DNA of 45,209 nucleotides from CAYUCJ01 sp049282265. Lineage in GTDB: Bacteria > Desulfobacterota > DSM-4660 > Desulfatiglandales > Desulfatiglandaceae. The stretch spans positions 1 to 45,209 of the forward strand of contig JBAPTR010000275.1 of assembly GCA_049282265.1 (NCBI GenBank), written 5' to 3'. The notes beneath the pieces were generated by a model. That model had not been told where the DNA came from. It ran no database searches and saw only the letters and a list, made by a program, of their open reading frames with translations. Numbering within the stretch: position 1 is the stretch's first letter; every line of letters starts with the position of its first letter. Shown piece by piece: positions 15,964 through 24,246 of the stretch. Position numbers and translations under genes: made by a program.

Positions 15964-16557
15964 TTATTGCGGGGGCGTGGAGAGTATGCCTCTGGTAAAT
16001 ATTTCGAGAAAAATATCCGATAGGCCCTCGAGTCCAACGTGCCCGGTTTCATGGTACCATTTGATGGTGTAATGCACCATGCCGAAAAAAGCGAATGCAG
16101 CGACCCCGGGGTAAATGTCTTTCATTCGACCCTGGGCCGCAAGCTCACTCAGGATGGATTCGAAAAGCTTCACATAACGCCTTTGTTTGCGTAAAAGGAC
16201 AGTCCGATAGTCTCTGTCCAGAGAATCCATTTCGTTAACCAGGAGAACGAGAAGGTGCTGGTCCCCGGCATAGTAGCGTGTATAAAAATGGAGAATGCGG
16301 TTCAGCTTCTCTTCAGGGGCAAGATCTGATTCGCAGATCCGTTCGAGCGTCTGAAGGGCGTCATCCATGGCGTCATCCATCAGCCGGAAAAGGATTTCTT
16401 CCTTATTCTTGAAGTAATAGTAGAGAGAGCCTTGGTTTATGCCCAGTTGACGGGCTATGTCGCGCATGGAAGTGGCATAATAGCCCTTGTCGGCAAAAAG
16501 ATGGGCAATCACACTCTGAAAGGCCTTGCGTTTATGTTGGCTTTTGATGCCGGGCAT
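15964..16557 (-). CDS. TetR-family transcriptional regulator
   Basis: 197 residues with a classic N-terminal HTH (ADKGYYATSMRDIARQLGINQGSLYYYFKNKEEIL, about residues 20-55) and a helical ligand domain. First gene of the operon with the Fe-S oxidoreductase, ETF and acyl-CoA dehydrogenase, so it probably senses an acyl-CoA or fatty acid and represses its own operon, like FadR-type TetR proteins. A TAAAC-N4-GTTTA palindrome overlaps the predicted transcription start upstream. Confidence 0.92.
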   Translation of the reverse strand: MPGIKSQHKRKAFQSVIAHLFADKGYYATSMRDIARQLGINQGSLYYYFKNKEEILFRLMDDAMDDALQTLERICESDLAPEEKLNRILHFYTRYYAGDQHLLVLLVNEMDSLDRDYRTVLLRKQRRYVKLFESILSELAAQGRMKDIYPGVAAFAFFGMVHYTIKWYHETGHVGLEGLSDIFLEIFTRGILSTPPQ

Positions 16558-16589
16558 TTTGAATGATTTGGCTGTGAATATTTATTTAC

Positions 16590-16603
16590 TAAACGTTTGT
16601 TTA
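16590..16603. promoter_or_regulatory. Candidate TetR operator palindrome
   Basis: TAAAC-GTTT-GTTTA, a perfect 5-bp inverted repeat with 4-base spacer, 33 bases upstream of the tetR start. It overlaps the end of the predicted -10 (16603-16608) and the expected transcription start (about 16596), which is where an autorepressor would block RNA polymerase. Confidence 0.55.
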
Positions 16604-16631
16604 AAATATTTAATCCAGCCCGGAATGTCAA
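16603..16631 (-). promoter_or_regulatory. Sigma70 promoter of the tetR-FeS-etfBA-acd operon
   Basis: On the minus strand TTGACA (16631-16626), a 17-base spacer, then TATTTT (16608-16603). The -35 is perfect and the spacing ideal; the -10 matches four of six. The transcript would begin near 16596 and run through five genes. Confidence 0.6.
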
Positions 16632-16703
16632 CTATTTTTTTCAAAAAGAATATTGTCTGGCTTTTTTTTCTCAGTATGGTAAAAATATTATAGGCAAATC
16701 AAG

Positions 16704-16864
16704 CTTGATGGCTTTGTAAAAAGTCATCATAGTGCCCATGGACGGGCACGCAAATCAATGGGGTGCATCGCAACCTGTTGATTTGTAAGGAAGCCGAAAA
16801 TCACACTTTTCGGATTCCGTCAGTAAAAAGTCCTGAGGACCGGACTTTTTACGATTCCATCAAG
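16704..16864. mobile_element. MITE-like element with 22-bp terminal inverted repeats
   Basis: Ends CTTGATGGCTTTGTAAAAAG (16704 on) and, inverted, CTTGATGGAATCGTAAAAAG (from 16864), with three mismatches over 22 bases. Length 161 bp, with no coding capacity. Near its right end GTAAAAAGTCC (16823-16833) pairs with GGACTTTTTAC (16842-16852), a hairpin that could end transcription of rimI. No clear target duplication was found. The element overlaps the rimI stop codon. A decayed relative is at 41039-41088. Confidence 0.65.
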
Positions 16865-17396
16865 ATTGTACCTGGCCGCATTTCTCATTCAGGCTCTTGT
16901 TCTCAGCAAGAGGAGCGCCTTGACCATCAATCATGCAAAGATCCGGTCCCAGGGACAATGCCATGAGGATCGCGTCTTCGCCGGTATCCCTGTAATATTG
17001 AGGCCTTCGACCGATTTCCCGGAACCCTTTTTTCCAGTACAGACCTCTGGCCTCCCGGTTTGAAGGGCGAACCTCCAGTAAGACGCTTTTGGCCCCTTGG
17101 GCGACTCCTGATTCGGTCATTTTGTCCAACAGGCCATTTCCCAGACCCCGGCCACGCATTTTCTGGTGCACGGCAATATTCATGAGGTGAACTTCATCTG
17201 CCACGATCCAGAAACAGATATATCCCACAACGGTTACTTCCTCCAGGAGGACCCACAGGCTGGAGAGAGATCTTCGCGCTTCTTCCTCAAAGGCATGGGA
17301 AGTCCAGGGCGTCAGGAAGGAGACCGTCTCAATCTCCATAATCCCTTTTTCAAACCGGCCAAAGTTACCGGCGGTGACCTTTAGTAGAGAAATCAT
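16860..17396 (-). CDS. rimI: Ribosomal protein S18-alanine N-acetyltransferase
   Basis: GNAT acetyltransferase of 178 residues. The acetyl-CoA loop RGRGLGNGLL is near residue 83 and the VRPSNREARGLYWKKGFREIGRRPQYY block is typical of RimI, which acetylates the N-terminus of S18. About 25 extra residues at the C-terminus (ending GQVQS) exceed the usual RimI length, and the stop codon is inside the end of the MITE-like element, so the tail may have been changed by that insertion. It overlaps the EIIA-Man stop by 4 bases (ATGA) and ends the kdsA-to-rimI gene row. Confidence 0.88.
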   Translation of the reverse strand: MISLLKVTAGNFGRFEKGIMEIETVSFLTPWTSHAFEEEARRSLSSLWVLLEEVTVVGYICFWIVADEVHLMNIAVHQKMRGRGLGNGLLDKMTESGVAQGAKSVLLEVRPSNREARGLYWKKGFREIGRRPQYYRDTGEDAILMALSLGPDLCMIDGQGAPLAENKSLNEKCGQVQS

Positions 17397-17794
17397 TCCG
17401 ACTTCAGCAATTGACCGGCAAGGGCAATACTCCTTTTGCCCGATTCCATGGCCCTTTCACCCAGCTCATTGAGGCCGAATCGCTTGCGATCCTGGGCAAC
17501 GGAAATAACCATGGGCAAATTCACACCGGTCAAAACCTCCACCATCTCATCAGCCAGAAAGGACAGACTGAGATTAGACGGCGTCCCTCCAAACATATCC
17601 GTTAAGATCAGAACGCCTTCCCCCTTATCCATGGTCTTTATTTTTTTCGAGATGCTCTCTATCATTTGCTGGCTGTTGGTTGTTTGCGTGATAGATATGG
17701 CATCAGCGTTTTCAAGACTACCCATGATAAGCTCGGCCGCGTTCAGGAATTCCTTCCCCAAATCGCAATGAGAGATGATTAGCAATCCGATCAT
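17393..17794 (-). CDS. PTS system EIIA component, mannose family
   Basis: 133-residue EIIA-Man domain. The phosphorylated histidine is His9 in the ISHCDLGKEF start, and TDMFGGTPSNLSLSF is the conserved block. No EIIB/C/D sugar transport genes adjoin it. Instead it sits between ptsN and rimI in the rpoN row, a layout known from Desulfobacterota and other proteobacteria in which the PTS proteins act in regulation rather than uptake. AAGGGAAATC precedes the ATG. Confidence 0.93.
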   Translation of the reverse strand: MIGLLIISHCDLGKEFLNAAELIMGSLENADAISITQTTNSQQMIESISKKIKTMDKGEGVLILTDMFGGTPSNLSLSFLADEMVEVLTGVNLPMVISVAQDRKRFGLNELGERAMESGKRSIALAGQLLKSE

Positions 17795-17816
17795 GATTTC
17801 CCTTTACCGGAAGTTT

Positions 17817-18287
17817 TCAAACGGTTTCACTTTCTTCATCGGTCTGCACTATGACCGCGTAAAGCTCTTTCCTGGATCCGGCCTTGATCAGTTGTCGCCG
17901 GAACGAGCTGCTTTTCAAGGCTTTGGCGATTTTAGCCAGTGTCTTCAAATGAATACCGGCCGAATTCTCCGGCGCAACCAGTAAGAAAAAGAGATGTGCA
18001 GGCTGTGCGTCCATGGAGTCGAAATCCAGACCCTGGAGGCTCCTTCCGAAAGAAACCAGCGGTCGGCTCACGCTGCTGAGCTTGCCATGGGGGATGGCGA
18101 CACCTTCTCCAATGCCCGTGCTTCCCAGTTTTTCCCTTTCGAGAAGCACCCTTACCAGTGCTGCTTTATCAACGGAAGGCTCATATAGGCAGATGGCTTC
18201 GGCCAGTTCATTGATAACGCCTTCCTTGTCCCTTGCCTTCAATTCAGGAATGATGCTGTCTTCTACTATGATATCTGAAAATTTCAT
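17817..18287 (-). CDS. ptsN: PTS EIIA-Ntr regulatory protein
   Basis: 156-residue fructose/nitrogen-type EIIA. The phosphorylation site is His67 in GEGVAIPHGKL, and HLFFLLVAPENSAGIHLKTLA is the family block. Start MKFSDIIVEDSI at 18287 is typical; an earlier in-frame codon at 18332 would overlap hpf and add residues unlike the family. It starts 10 bases after hpf and belongs to the conserved rpoN-hpf-ptsN set, where it modulates sigma54 and potassium or nitrogen related processes in other bacteria. No HPr or EI-Ntr gene is in the window. Confidence 0.93.
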   Translation of the reverse strand: MKFSDIIVEDSIIPELKARDKEGVINELAEAICLYEPSVDKAALVRVLLEREKLGSTGIGEGVAIPHGKLSSVSRPLVSFGRSLQGLDFDSMDAQPAHLFFLLVAPENSAGIHLKTLAKIAKALKSSSFRRQLIKAGSRKELYAVIVQTDEESETV

Positions 18288-18297
18288 CTTGCTTGTA

Positions 18298-18834
18298 TCA
18301 CATTTCAGGTACAATGAGGCCAAGATTGCCATCCCGCCTCTTGTAAATAACGTTTATTTCCATGGAGTTCGCATTTCTAAACACGAGAAATCCCCTCGCC
18401 GAAAGATTAAGCTGCATGGCAGCCTCCTCCACATCCATAGGTTTAGCCACCATAGGTTCAGGCTCTATGACGGGCTCATCCAGGACCTTACTGTTTGCCT
18501 CCTCAGTGGCTAAAGCGTCCTCGCCCTTAATATTTTCCGGCCTGCGAGATCTGATCTTGGATAAATGTCGCTTGATCTGCGTCTCGACCTTATCCATGAC
18601 CTGATCAATGGCGGAGTACATATCCCCAGTCTCTTCAACGGCCTTGATCCGTGTACCATTCACGCTGATCGTTACATCGGCCTGATGTCTAAATTTTTCT
18701 ACGGTTAAGACCACATGGGCTTCCATCGGATAGTCCAGATATTTCTTCATCTTTGAAACCTTTTCTACTGCATAGGTCCTTAGACTCTCCATAGGTTCCG
18801 TGTGTCTGAACGTAACGTTAATATCCATATTCAT
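18298..18834 (-). CDS. hpf: Ribosome hibernation-promoting factor, long form
   Basis: 178 residues: an N-terminal S30AE domain (MNMDINVTFRHTEPMESLR ... VTISVNGTRIKAVEETGDMYSAIDQVMDKVETQ) and a C-terminal dimerisation domain (SARGFLVFRNANSMEINVIYKRRDGNLGLI). Long-form HPF joins two 70S ribosomes into inactive 100S particles. TCAGGAGG precedes the ATG. It lies directly downstream of rpoN, the usual order. Confidence 0.95.
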   Translation of the reverse strand: MNMDINVTFRHTEPMESLRTYAVEKVSKMKKYLDYPMEAHVVLTVEKFRHQADVTISVNGTRIKAVEETGDMYSAIDQVMDKVETQIKRHLSKIRSRRPENIKGEDALATEEANSKVLDEPVIEPEPMVAKPMDVEEAAMQLNLSARGFLVFRNANSMEINVIYKRRDGNLGLIVPEM

Positions 18835-18904
18835 TCCTCCTGAAAATCTTTCATTGTGATGGCTTCATACCATGGATTGAAATGCGATCCGCTAATGATG
18901 TCAC

Positions 18905-20341
18905 TCAAAGCTGCCTTCGCTTTCGTGATGGCAAAATACCCATATTTTCCCTGTACTTAGCCACAGTTCGTCGTGCAACATCAATATTCATCTTCTTTAG
19001 GATATCCGAGATCTCCTGGTCGCTGTATGGCTTGTGGCCATCCTCCTTTTTGACAGTAACCCGGATATATTCTTTCACACTCTCGGAGGCAATGGCATCA
19101 CCAACCATGCTGTTGATGGCACTGTTGAAAAAGAATTTAAGTTCATAGAGCCCCTGGGGTGTGTACACGAACTTGTTGGTGGTTACTCGGCTCACCGTTG
19201 ACTCGTGCATTTGAATTTCTTCAGCCACATCCCTGAGCACGAGGGGTTTCAGGCAGGTGACACCATTATCCAGAAAATCTCTTTGGAATTTCACGATGCT
19301 TTCGGTTACCCGGTAAATGGTCCTCTGGCGTTGATGAATACTCCTGATCAGCCAGGCCGCGGACTTGAGTTTCTCCTGTATATAGGCCCTTGCGTTGTCC
19401 GGCACCGAGCCCTTGTTGGAAAGGACATCTTTGTAGTAGGCGTTGACACGCAGTTTCGGCAGCCCATCTTCATTCAACGCTATTTCGTATTCATCACCCA
19501 CCTTGAAGACATAGATATCCGGGATCACATAGATGGTTTCATCATCACTGAATCTCCTGCCCGGTTTCGGCTCCAGTCCCTGGATCACGGAGACGGCGGA
19601 CATCACCTCTTCGAGGGGAACCGAGAGGTTTTTCGCAATGCGTTCATAGTGCCTATTCTCGAGTTCAGGCATATATTCGGAAATGATACGCTCAACGATG
19701 GTTCCCCCCAGGTCCTGGAAGCGGGCCTGAATCAGCAAGCATTCGCACATGTCCCGTGCGGCAACACCAACAGGATCAAATTGCTGTATGAACGTAAGGA
19801 CTTCACACACTTTGTCAATGGGGAGTTTGGTGGTATCCGAAATCTCTTCCAGGGAAACCTTCAGATATCCATCATCATCAATATTGCCGAGAATATGGAG
19901 CCCGATCTCCCTTTTTTCGTCATCCAGACTGCTCATGTTGAACTGCCACAGAAGATGGGAGGAGAGGTTTGTCTTGGAGGCCGTCATGCTCTCGAGCGAA
20001 GGGAGTTCCCGCATATCATGCGGAACCTCCGCCCAGGCCGTATTGTACTCGGACAGATAGTTTTCCCAGTCCACATCCTCACGGACGTTTTCTTCAACCT
20101 TTACCTCGGGGAGTTCAGGAACCTCCTTCTCGGCGGTTTCCTTTGGCGCCTCAGCCCGATTTTCATCCTCCGTATCCAGGAAGTGTTGTTCCTCCAGCAG
20201 GGGATTGGTCTCAAGTTCCTGGTTGATGGTATCAAGCAGCTCAAGCCTTGACAATTGAAGGAGCTTGATGGCCTGCTGCAATTGAGGCGTCATAATGAGC
20301 TGCTGAGTCAAGCTTAACGATTGTCTAAGTTCCAGGGCCAT
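18905..20341 (-). CDS. rpoN: RNA polymerase sigma-54 factor
   Basis: 478 residues from the MALELRQSLSLTQQLIMTPQ start, with the glutamine-rich region I that contacts enhancer-binding proteins, an acidic linker around residues 50-80, the core-binding domain, the C-terminal HTH (LRDVAEEIQMHESTVSRVTTNK) and the RpoN box ARRTVAKYRE near the end. The internal ATG at 20341 is chosen over an upstream in-frame codon at 20380 because the family starts here; the ribosome site is weak. It sits 92 bases after lptB in the conserved lpt-rpoN-hpf-ptsN order. Confidence 0.96.
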   Translation of the reverse strand: MALELRQSLSLTQQLIMTPQLQQAIKLLQLSRLELLDTINQELETNPLLEEQHFLDTEDENRAEAPKETAEKEVPELPEVKVEENVREDVDWENYLSEYNTAWAEVPHDMRELPSLESMTASKTNLSSHLLWQFNMSSLDDEKREIGLHILGNIDDDGYLKVSLEEISDTTKLPIDKVCEVLTFIQQFDPVGVAARDMCECLLIQARFQDLGGTIVERIISEYMPELENRHYERIAKNLSVPLEEVMSAVSVIQGLEPKPGRRFSDDETIYVIPDIYVFKVGDEYEIALNEDGLPKLRVNAYYKDVLSNKGSVPDNARAYIQEKLKSAAWLIRSIHQRQRTIYRVTESIVKFQRDFLDNGVTCLKPLVLRDVAEEIQMHESTVSRVTTNKFVYTPQGLYELKFFFNSAINSMVGDAIASESVKEYIRVTVKKEDGHKPYSDQEISDILKKMNIDVARRTVAKYRENMGILPSRKRRQL

Positions 20342-20433
20342 AACAGTTTTTCTTAGCCGTTCCCAATCCAGTGCCCACAAGCTATTCGCGGATGGGCAAG
20401 ATTCATTTGAGGTTTGATATCAATGTAGAGGGG

Positions 20434-21162
20434 TTACATGGAAAAATCATCGCCCAGGTATGCGTCCCGCGCGATCTTACTGGCGACGATTTCCTCGGGT
20501 CCCCCATGCTCAATAATTTTTCCTTCGCTGATAATATAAGCTACATCACAGACATTCAGAGTCTCTCTCACATTGTGGTCGGAAATAATAATTCCCAGGC
20601 CCCGGGTTTTCAGTTGTCGAATAATTTCTTGTATGTCATTCACAGCGAGCGGATCTATGCCGGCGAAGGGTTCATCCAGGAGCATAAACTTCGGCTCAGT
20701 CACCAGAGCCCTTGTAATTTCAAGACGTCTTCGCTCACCTCCCGAGAGGGAATAGGCCTTCTGTTTGGCCAGATGACCAATATTCAATTCATCAAGGAGG
20801 CCTTTTATCCGTGCCTTCCTTTCCCCCGACGAGATATTGAGACTTTCCATGATGGCCAGCAGATTCTCTTCCACGGTGAGCTTACGGAAGACTGACGGCT
20901 CTTGTGCCAGGTAGTTGATCCCCTTTCTTGCCCTGATATACATGGGATCGCCGGTAATCTCATCATGATCGAGAAAAACCCTGCCCTCCTCAGGTTGTAT
21001 CAACCCTACGATCATGTAAAAGGTGGTCGTCTTGCCGGCACCATTGGGTCCCAGAAGTCCTACGATCTCTTTCCGTTTGATCGCCAGGCCCACATGGTCC
21101 ACAACGCGTTTGCCGTTGTAGATCTTGACCAATCCCTGTGCCTCCAGGGTCCGCCCCTCCAT
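20434..21162 (-). CDS. lptB: LPS export ABC transporter ATP-binding protein
   Basis: Cytoplasmic ATPase of the Lpt machine that extracts LPS from the inner membrane. Walker A GPNGAGKTT, signature LSGGERRRLEI and Walker B FMLLDEPFAGIDP are all intact in about 242 residues. Start taken at the ATG 21162; a TTG at 21168 would overlap the lptA stop and is possible. Its membrane partners LptF and LptG are not in the window. lptC, lptA and lptB are adjacent here. Confidence 0.95.
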   Translation of the reverse strand: MEGRTLEAQGLVKIYNGKRVVDHVGLAIKRKEIVGLLGPNGAGKTTTFYMIVGLIQPEEGRVFLDHDEITGDPMYIRARKGINYLAQEPSVFRKLTVEENLLAIMESLNISSGERKARIKGLLDELNIGHLAKQKAYSLSGGERRRLEITRALVTEPKFMLLDEPFAGIDPLAVNDIQEIIRQLKTRGLGIIISDHNVRETLNVCDVAYIISEGKIIEHGGPEEIVASKIARDAYLGDDFSM

Positions 21163-21164
21163 GG

Positions 21165-21719
21165 TCAAGGGCTCTTCTTTTTTTTGGTCTTGGGGAATAT
21201 GATGGCCTGAACCCTTTCTTTCCCGGTACTTTCGACTATGCTCCGGTTCTCCTTAAGAAACACAATGATACGATCCCCTTTTACCAGATCATTTCCCTGT
21301 CTGACCGATGGATGATCGGTAAGGACCAGTTTTTCATCCGCTTGATAATAGACGGCTTTTTCAGCTTCTGCCACCTCTCCGCTACTGCGGGTAATCCTGA
21401 CTTGGCCTGTGGCCACGATCCTGTCGACGCCCCTTGCAATGTCGCCCTTTGCTTGTTCATCGGACGAAGCGGTGTAGTACACAATCATTTTCCGACAATC
21501 CACGACAAAATCATCCTTTTGGGCATTCACCTCGCCCGTAAAGGTCACCATTTTCTTTTCATCATCCCATTCCAGTGTCTTTGACTTGATGATCATGGGT
21601 TTGGGCGATATCTTCTCCTGGAGATCTTTTTGAGCATCCGCCTTGCCCGGGGCCGGCAGAAAAAGGACCAGCACGGGTAGGAGAATGAAAAGAAATGGAA
21701 CCCTTTTCTTGCGTGTCAT
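21165..21719 (-). CDS. lptA: Lipopolysaccharide transport periplasmic protein LptA
   Basis: 184 residues with a clear signal peptide (MTRKKRVPFLFILLPVLVLF then LPAPGKADA) and an OstA/LptA beta-jellyroll (LEWDDEKKMVTFTGEVNAQKDD, KGDRIIVFLKENRSIVES). It forms the periplasmic bridge that carries LPS from LptC to the outer membrane. The start overlaps the lptC stop by 4 bases and the end abuts lptB, so the three are tightly coupled. Confidence 0.92.
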   Translation of the reverse strand: MTRKKRVPFLFILLPVLVLFLPAPGKADAQKDLQEKISPKPMIIKSKTLEWDDEKKMVTFTGEVNAQKDDFVVDCRKMIVYYTASSDEQAKGDIARGVDRIVATGQVRITRSSGEVAEAEKAVYYQADEKLVLTDHPSVRQGNDLVKGDRIIVFLKENRSIVESTGKERVQAIIFPKTKKKKSP

Positions 21720-22288
21720 CTTGTCCCGGACCTCCCATTTATAACGGTTGTCACCCGCGAAAGTACCTTGAAGCTCTTTCTTCTGAGGTCCACAAAAATG
21801 CCCTCACCCTTGATGGAAAAAAAAGGGCCCCATATTTGAACCGGCTTGTCGTTGGTCAGGATACCCTTCTTTTCATCAAACCGGACACTCTCGGTGACCA
21901 CCCTGTAGCCGTCCTCGGACGTCCCTTTAAGATCACCGCGAAGGTTTAATTCTCCCGTTGCCCTGGAATAATCTCCGTCGTTCCCCGTCACCACAAAGGA
22001 AGGTCGGCGAGCGGGACTCACCTTCAGTTTGAAATCGTGAAAAGAAATGAATTGTCTGTCACCGGAGAATTTCACTTCACCCGCATCAAGGACCCATTTC
22101 ATACCTTTTTCGGGGTCATCCTGGGTATAGTGGATATCCTTCAGCTTGATTCCTTCCCCCGATATGACCTTTTCCAGAGTCGTGTTCCGAAAGATGTCCT
22201 TTCCGGACCTTATCAGGTAGGCCGCAACTAGCGCCAATAGAATCCCCAGCCCGATCAGGGGCCAGTGTCTCTTGAAAAACGGTTGCAT
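21716..22288 (-). CDS. lptC: LPS export protein LptC
   Basis: 190 residues with a single N-terminal membrane helix (WPLIGLGILLALVAAYLI, residues 10-27) and a periplasmic jellyroll domain resembling LptA (GEGIKLKDIHYTQDDPEKGM, WGPFFSIKGEGIFVDL). It anchors the LptA bridge to the inner-membrane transporter. The 194-base gap to kdsC upstream contains no gene I can see. Confidence 0.88.
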   Translation of the reverse strand: MQPFFKRHWPLIGLGILLALVAAYLIRSGKDIFRNTTLEKVISGEGIKLKDIHYTQDDPEKGMKWVLDAGEVKFSGDRQFISFHDFKLKVSPARRPSFVVTGNDGDYSRATGELNLRGDLKGTSEDGYRVVTESVRFDEKKGILTNDKPVQIWGPFFSIKGEGIFVDLRRKSFKVLSRVTTVINGRSGTR

Positions 22289-22482
22289 GAATACTATTCA
22301 GTGTTTTTTAACCGGTTTCCAGCCATCAGCGGAGGATTCCCGGATGGAGGCGCCAGTTTTCAGCTCTCAGCAATAGGCTTAACCTTTTGTTTTTTCGTTA
22401 TTTTACAGTCCAGACCCAAGGTCTTTGGAACTTTGAACTGGAAGGTTCACAGTATATCAAAGCCTAATTTCCTATGTAAAGA

Positions 22483-23004
22483 CTATTCTCCACTCGTATG
22501 GCAAGGGGAGTCACCACCCCCAAGGATTTTGAGCTGCAAAATCCACTCACAGGCCTCCCGAACGGCGCCGTGGCCACCCGGATTTCGGGTGGTGAAATCG
22601 GCTGCTTCGCGAACCTCTCTGACCGCATCAGCCACTGCAATGCGAAACCCAGCGTGTTCAAACAGTGCCAGGTCAGGCAGGTCATCCCCGATGCCGGCGA
22701 CCTCCGACTTATCTAAGCCCTTCAGGGTCAGGACCTGTCGGCAGATCTCGTCCTTGTCTTTCACGCCCTGAAAAACCAGTCGAATTCCGAGTTCCTTTGC
22801 CCTTTGCGTCACTGCCCCGGAATCTCGTCCCGAAATGATAACCACTTCCACCCCGGATTCCATGAGCAGCTTCAGCCCATAACCGTCCCTGACATGAAAC
22901 GACTTGATCTCCTCACCCGATGCGCTCATGTGGATGCACCCGTCCGTCATCACGCCGTCCACGTCCAGGAACAGGAGCTTAATGCCTCCGGCCTTTTTTT
23001 CCAT
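22483..23004 (-). CDS. kdsC: 3-deoxy-D-manno-octulosonate 8-phosphate phosphatase
   Basis: HAD-superfamily phosphatase releasing Kdo from Kdo-8-phosphate. HAD motif I is LLFLDVDGVMTDG, motif II VVIISGRDS, and the C-terminal GDDLPDLALFEHAG is motif IV, all typical of KdsC. Start placed at the ATG 23004, giving 173 residues; a TTG at 23076 would add 24 residues without a better ribosome site. It lies between kdsA and lptC, so Kdo synthesis and LPS export are encoded together. Confidence 0.92.
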   Translation of the reverse strand: MEKKAGGIKLLFLDVDGVMTDGCIHMSASGEEIKSFHVRDGYGLKLLMESGVEVVIISGRDSGAVTQRAKELGIRLVFQGVKDKDEICRQVLTLKGLDKSEVAGIGDDLPDLALFEHAGFRIAVADAVREVREAADFTTRNPGGHGAVREACEWILQLKILGGGDSPCHTSGE

Positions 23005-23140
23005 TTCAAAAAGCCCCGTCTTCTTTCTGTTTACCACCCCTGGTTTCCCACAGTCATCCCCCCAACAATTCTGCAAGCTCTTTCGATCACATGGTGGGCA
23101 GGCGGGAAAGTTGAGGAAGGATGAACGTCTAAAACGGTCT

Positions 23141-23980
23141 TCAAGCCCTCACAATACCATGGATAGCCTTTAGGGACCGCAGAAGGTCGTACACATCACT
23201 GAGAGGCAGGGAATTGGGGCCGTCACAAAGTGCTGAGTCCGGGTGAGGATGTACCTCCATAAAGACGCCGTCCACTCCCGCGGCCACGGCCGCCCGGGCC
23301 AGGTGCCCCACATATTCCCTCTGCCCACCGGATCTGGTCCCCTCGCCGCCGGGCAGCTGCACGCTGTGGGTAGCGTCAAAAACCACCGGGAATCCAAAGC
23401 CCTTCAAGATCACAAGAGATCTCATGTCAACCACCAGATTGTTATAGCCAAAGGCGGTCCCGCGTTCAGTCAAGATAAGACGGTGATTTCCGCAGGAAAG
23501 GGCCTTCTGTATCACGGGCGACATATCCCATGGCGCAAGAAACTGTCCCTTCTTGATGTTTACGGGAAGGTTGGTTCGGGCGGCGGCCAGGATCAGGTCT
23601 GTCTGTCTGCAGAGAAAGGCAGGAATTTGGATAACATCGAGAACCCCTGCAACCTTTTCGATTTGCCCCTCTTCATGAATGTCGGACAAGACTGGCAACC
23701 CCGTCGCCTCTTTCACCCGGCTGATAATCTCCAGACCCTTTTCCAGACCAGGGCCCCTATAGGAATCGAGAGAGGTGCGGTTGGCCTTATCAAAAGACGT
23801 CTTGAAGATGATGGGGATGCCCAGTTCCTCGCCGGTTTCCTTGAGGTACCGAGCAACCTTCATCGTCGTGGATTCGTTTTCAATGACACACGGTCCGGCG
23901 ATAACAAAAAAAGGCCCTTCATCTCCCAGGGTCACGTCACCAATCTTAAAAGGTTTTCTTTCTGTTTTTTCCCCTGTCAC
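23141..23980 (-). CDS. kdsA: 3-deoxy-8-phosphooctulonate synthase
   Basis: Condenses arabinose-5-phosphate with PEP to make Kdo-8-phosphate. Full family pattern: FFVIAGPCVIENEST near the N-terminus, FKTSFDKANRTS, IQIPAFLCRQTDLILAAA, NIKKGQFLAPWDM, FDATHSVQLPGG and FMEVHPHPDSALCDGPNSLP. The GTG at 23980 gives 279 residues, the usual size; upstream in-frame sequence to 24079 does not resemble KdsA. First gene of the long minus-strand row ending at rimI. Confidence 0.95.
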   Translation of the reverse strand: MTGEKTERKPFKIGDVTLGDEGPFFVIAGPCVIENESTTMKVARYLKETGEELGIPIIFKTSFDKANRTSLDSYRGPGLEKGLEIISRVKEATGLPVLSDIHEEGQIEKVAGVLDVIQIPAFLCRQTDLILAAARTNLPVNIKKGQFLAPWDMSPVIQKALSCGNHRLILTERGTAFGYNNLVVDMRSLVILKGFGFPVVFDATHSVQLPGGEGTRSGGQREYVGHLARAAVAAGVDGVFMEVHPHPDSALCDGPNSLPLSDVYDLLRSLKAIHGIVRA

Positions 23981-24246
23981 GAAAATTTTTCCGCATCGAT
24001 CCCCTGAACAAAAGTGTCGGGGTCTTCGACTCCTTTCTTCTGATATCACGTGGAACAGTGTTATAAGATGGCAACGCAAAAGTCAAGGCCTCGAGATTTC
24101 TTCAAGAACCGTGGCACAGCCGGGAAACTTTTCCTTGTCATGAAGGTCTTCAAATCTTAATATATCCAATTCACTGCTCAAAGACCCTCCGGTTTTGGCG
24201 GGACGGAGCAAACCCTCACCTTTTCAAATCGTATCGGGAGGCCGCC

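Noticed and set aside
19205..20251. 348-codon plus-strand frame opposite rpoN
   Set aside because: Antisense shadow of a conserved sigma54 gene; no recognisable domain.
24083..24181. Possible 32-aa minus-strand peptide upstream of kdsA (ends KFPGCATVLEEISRP)
   Set aside because: Start is a TTG with poor spacing to GGAGGG and nothing else supports it. Left unannotated, although it is not excluded.
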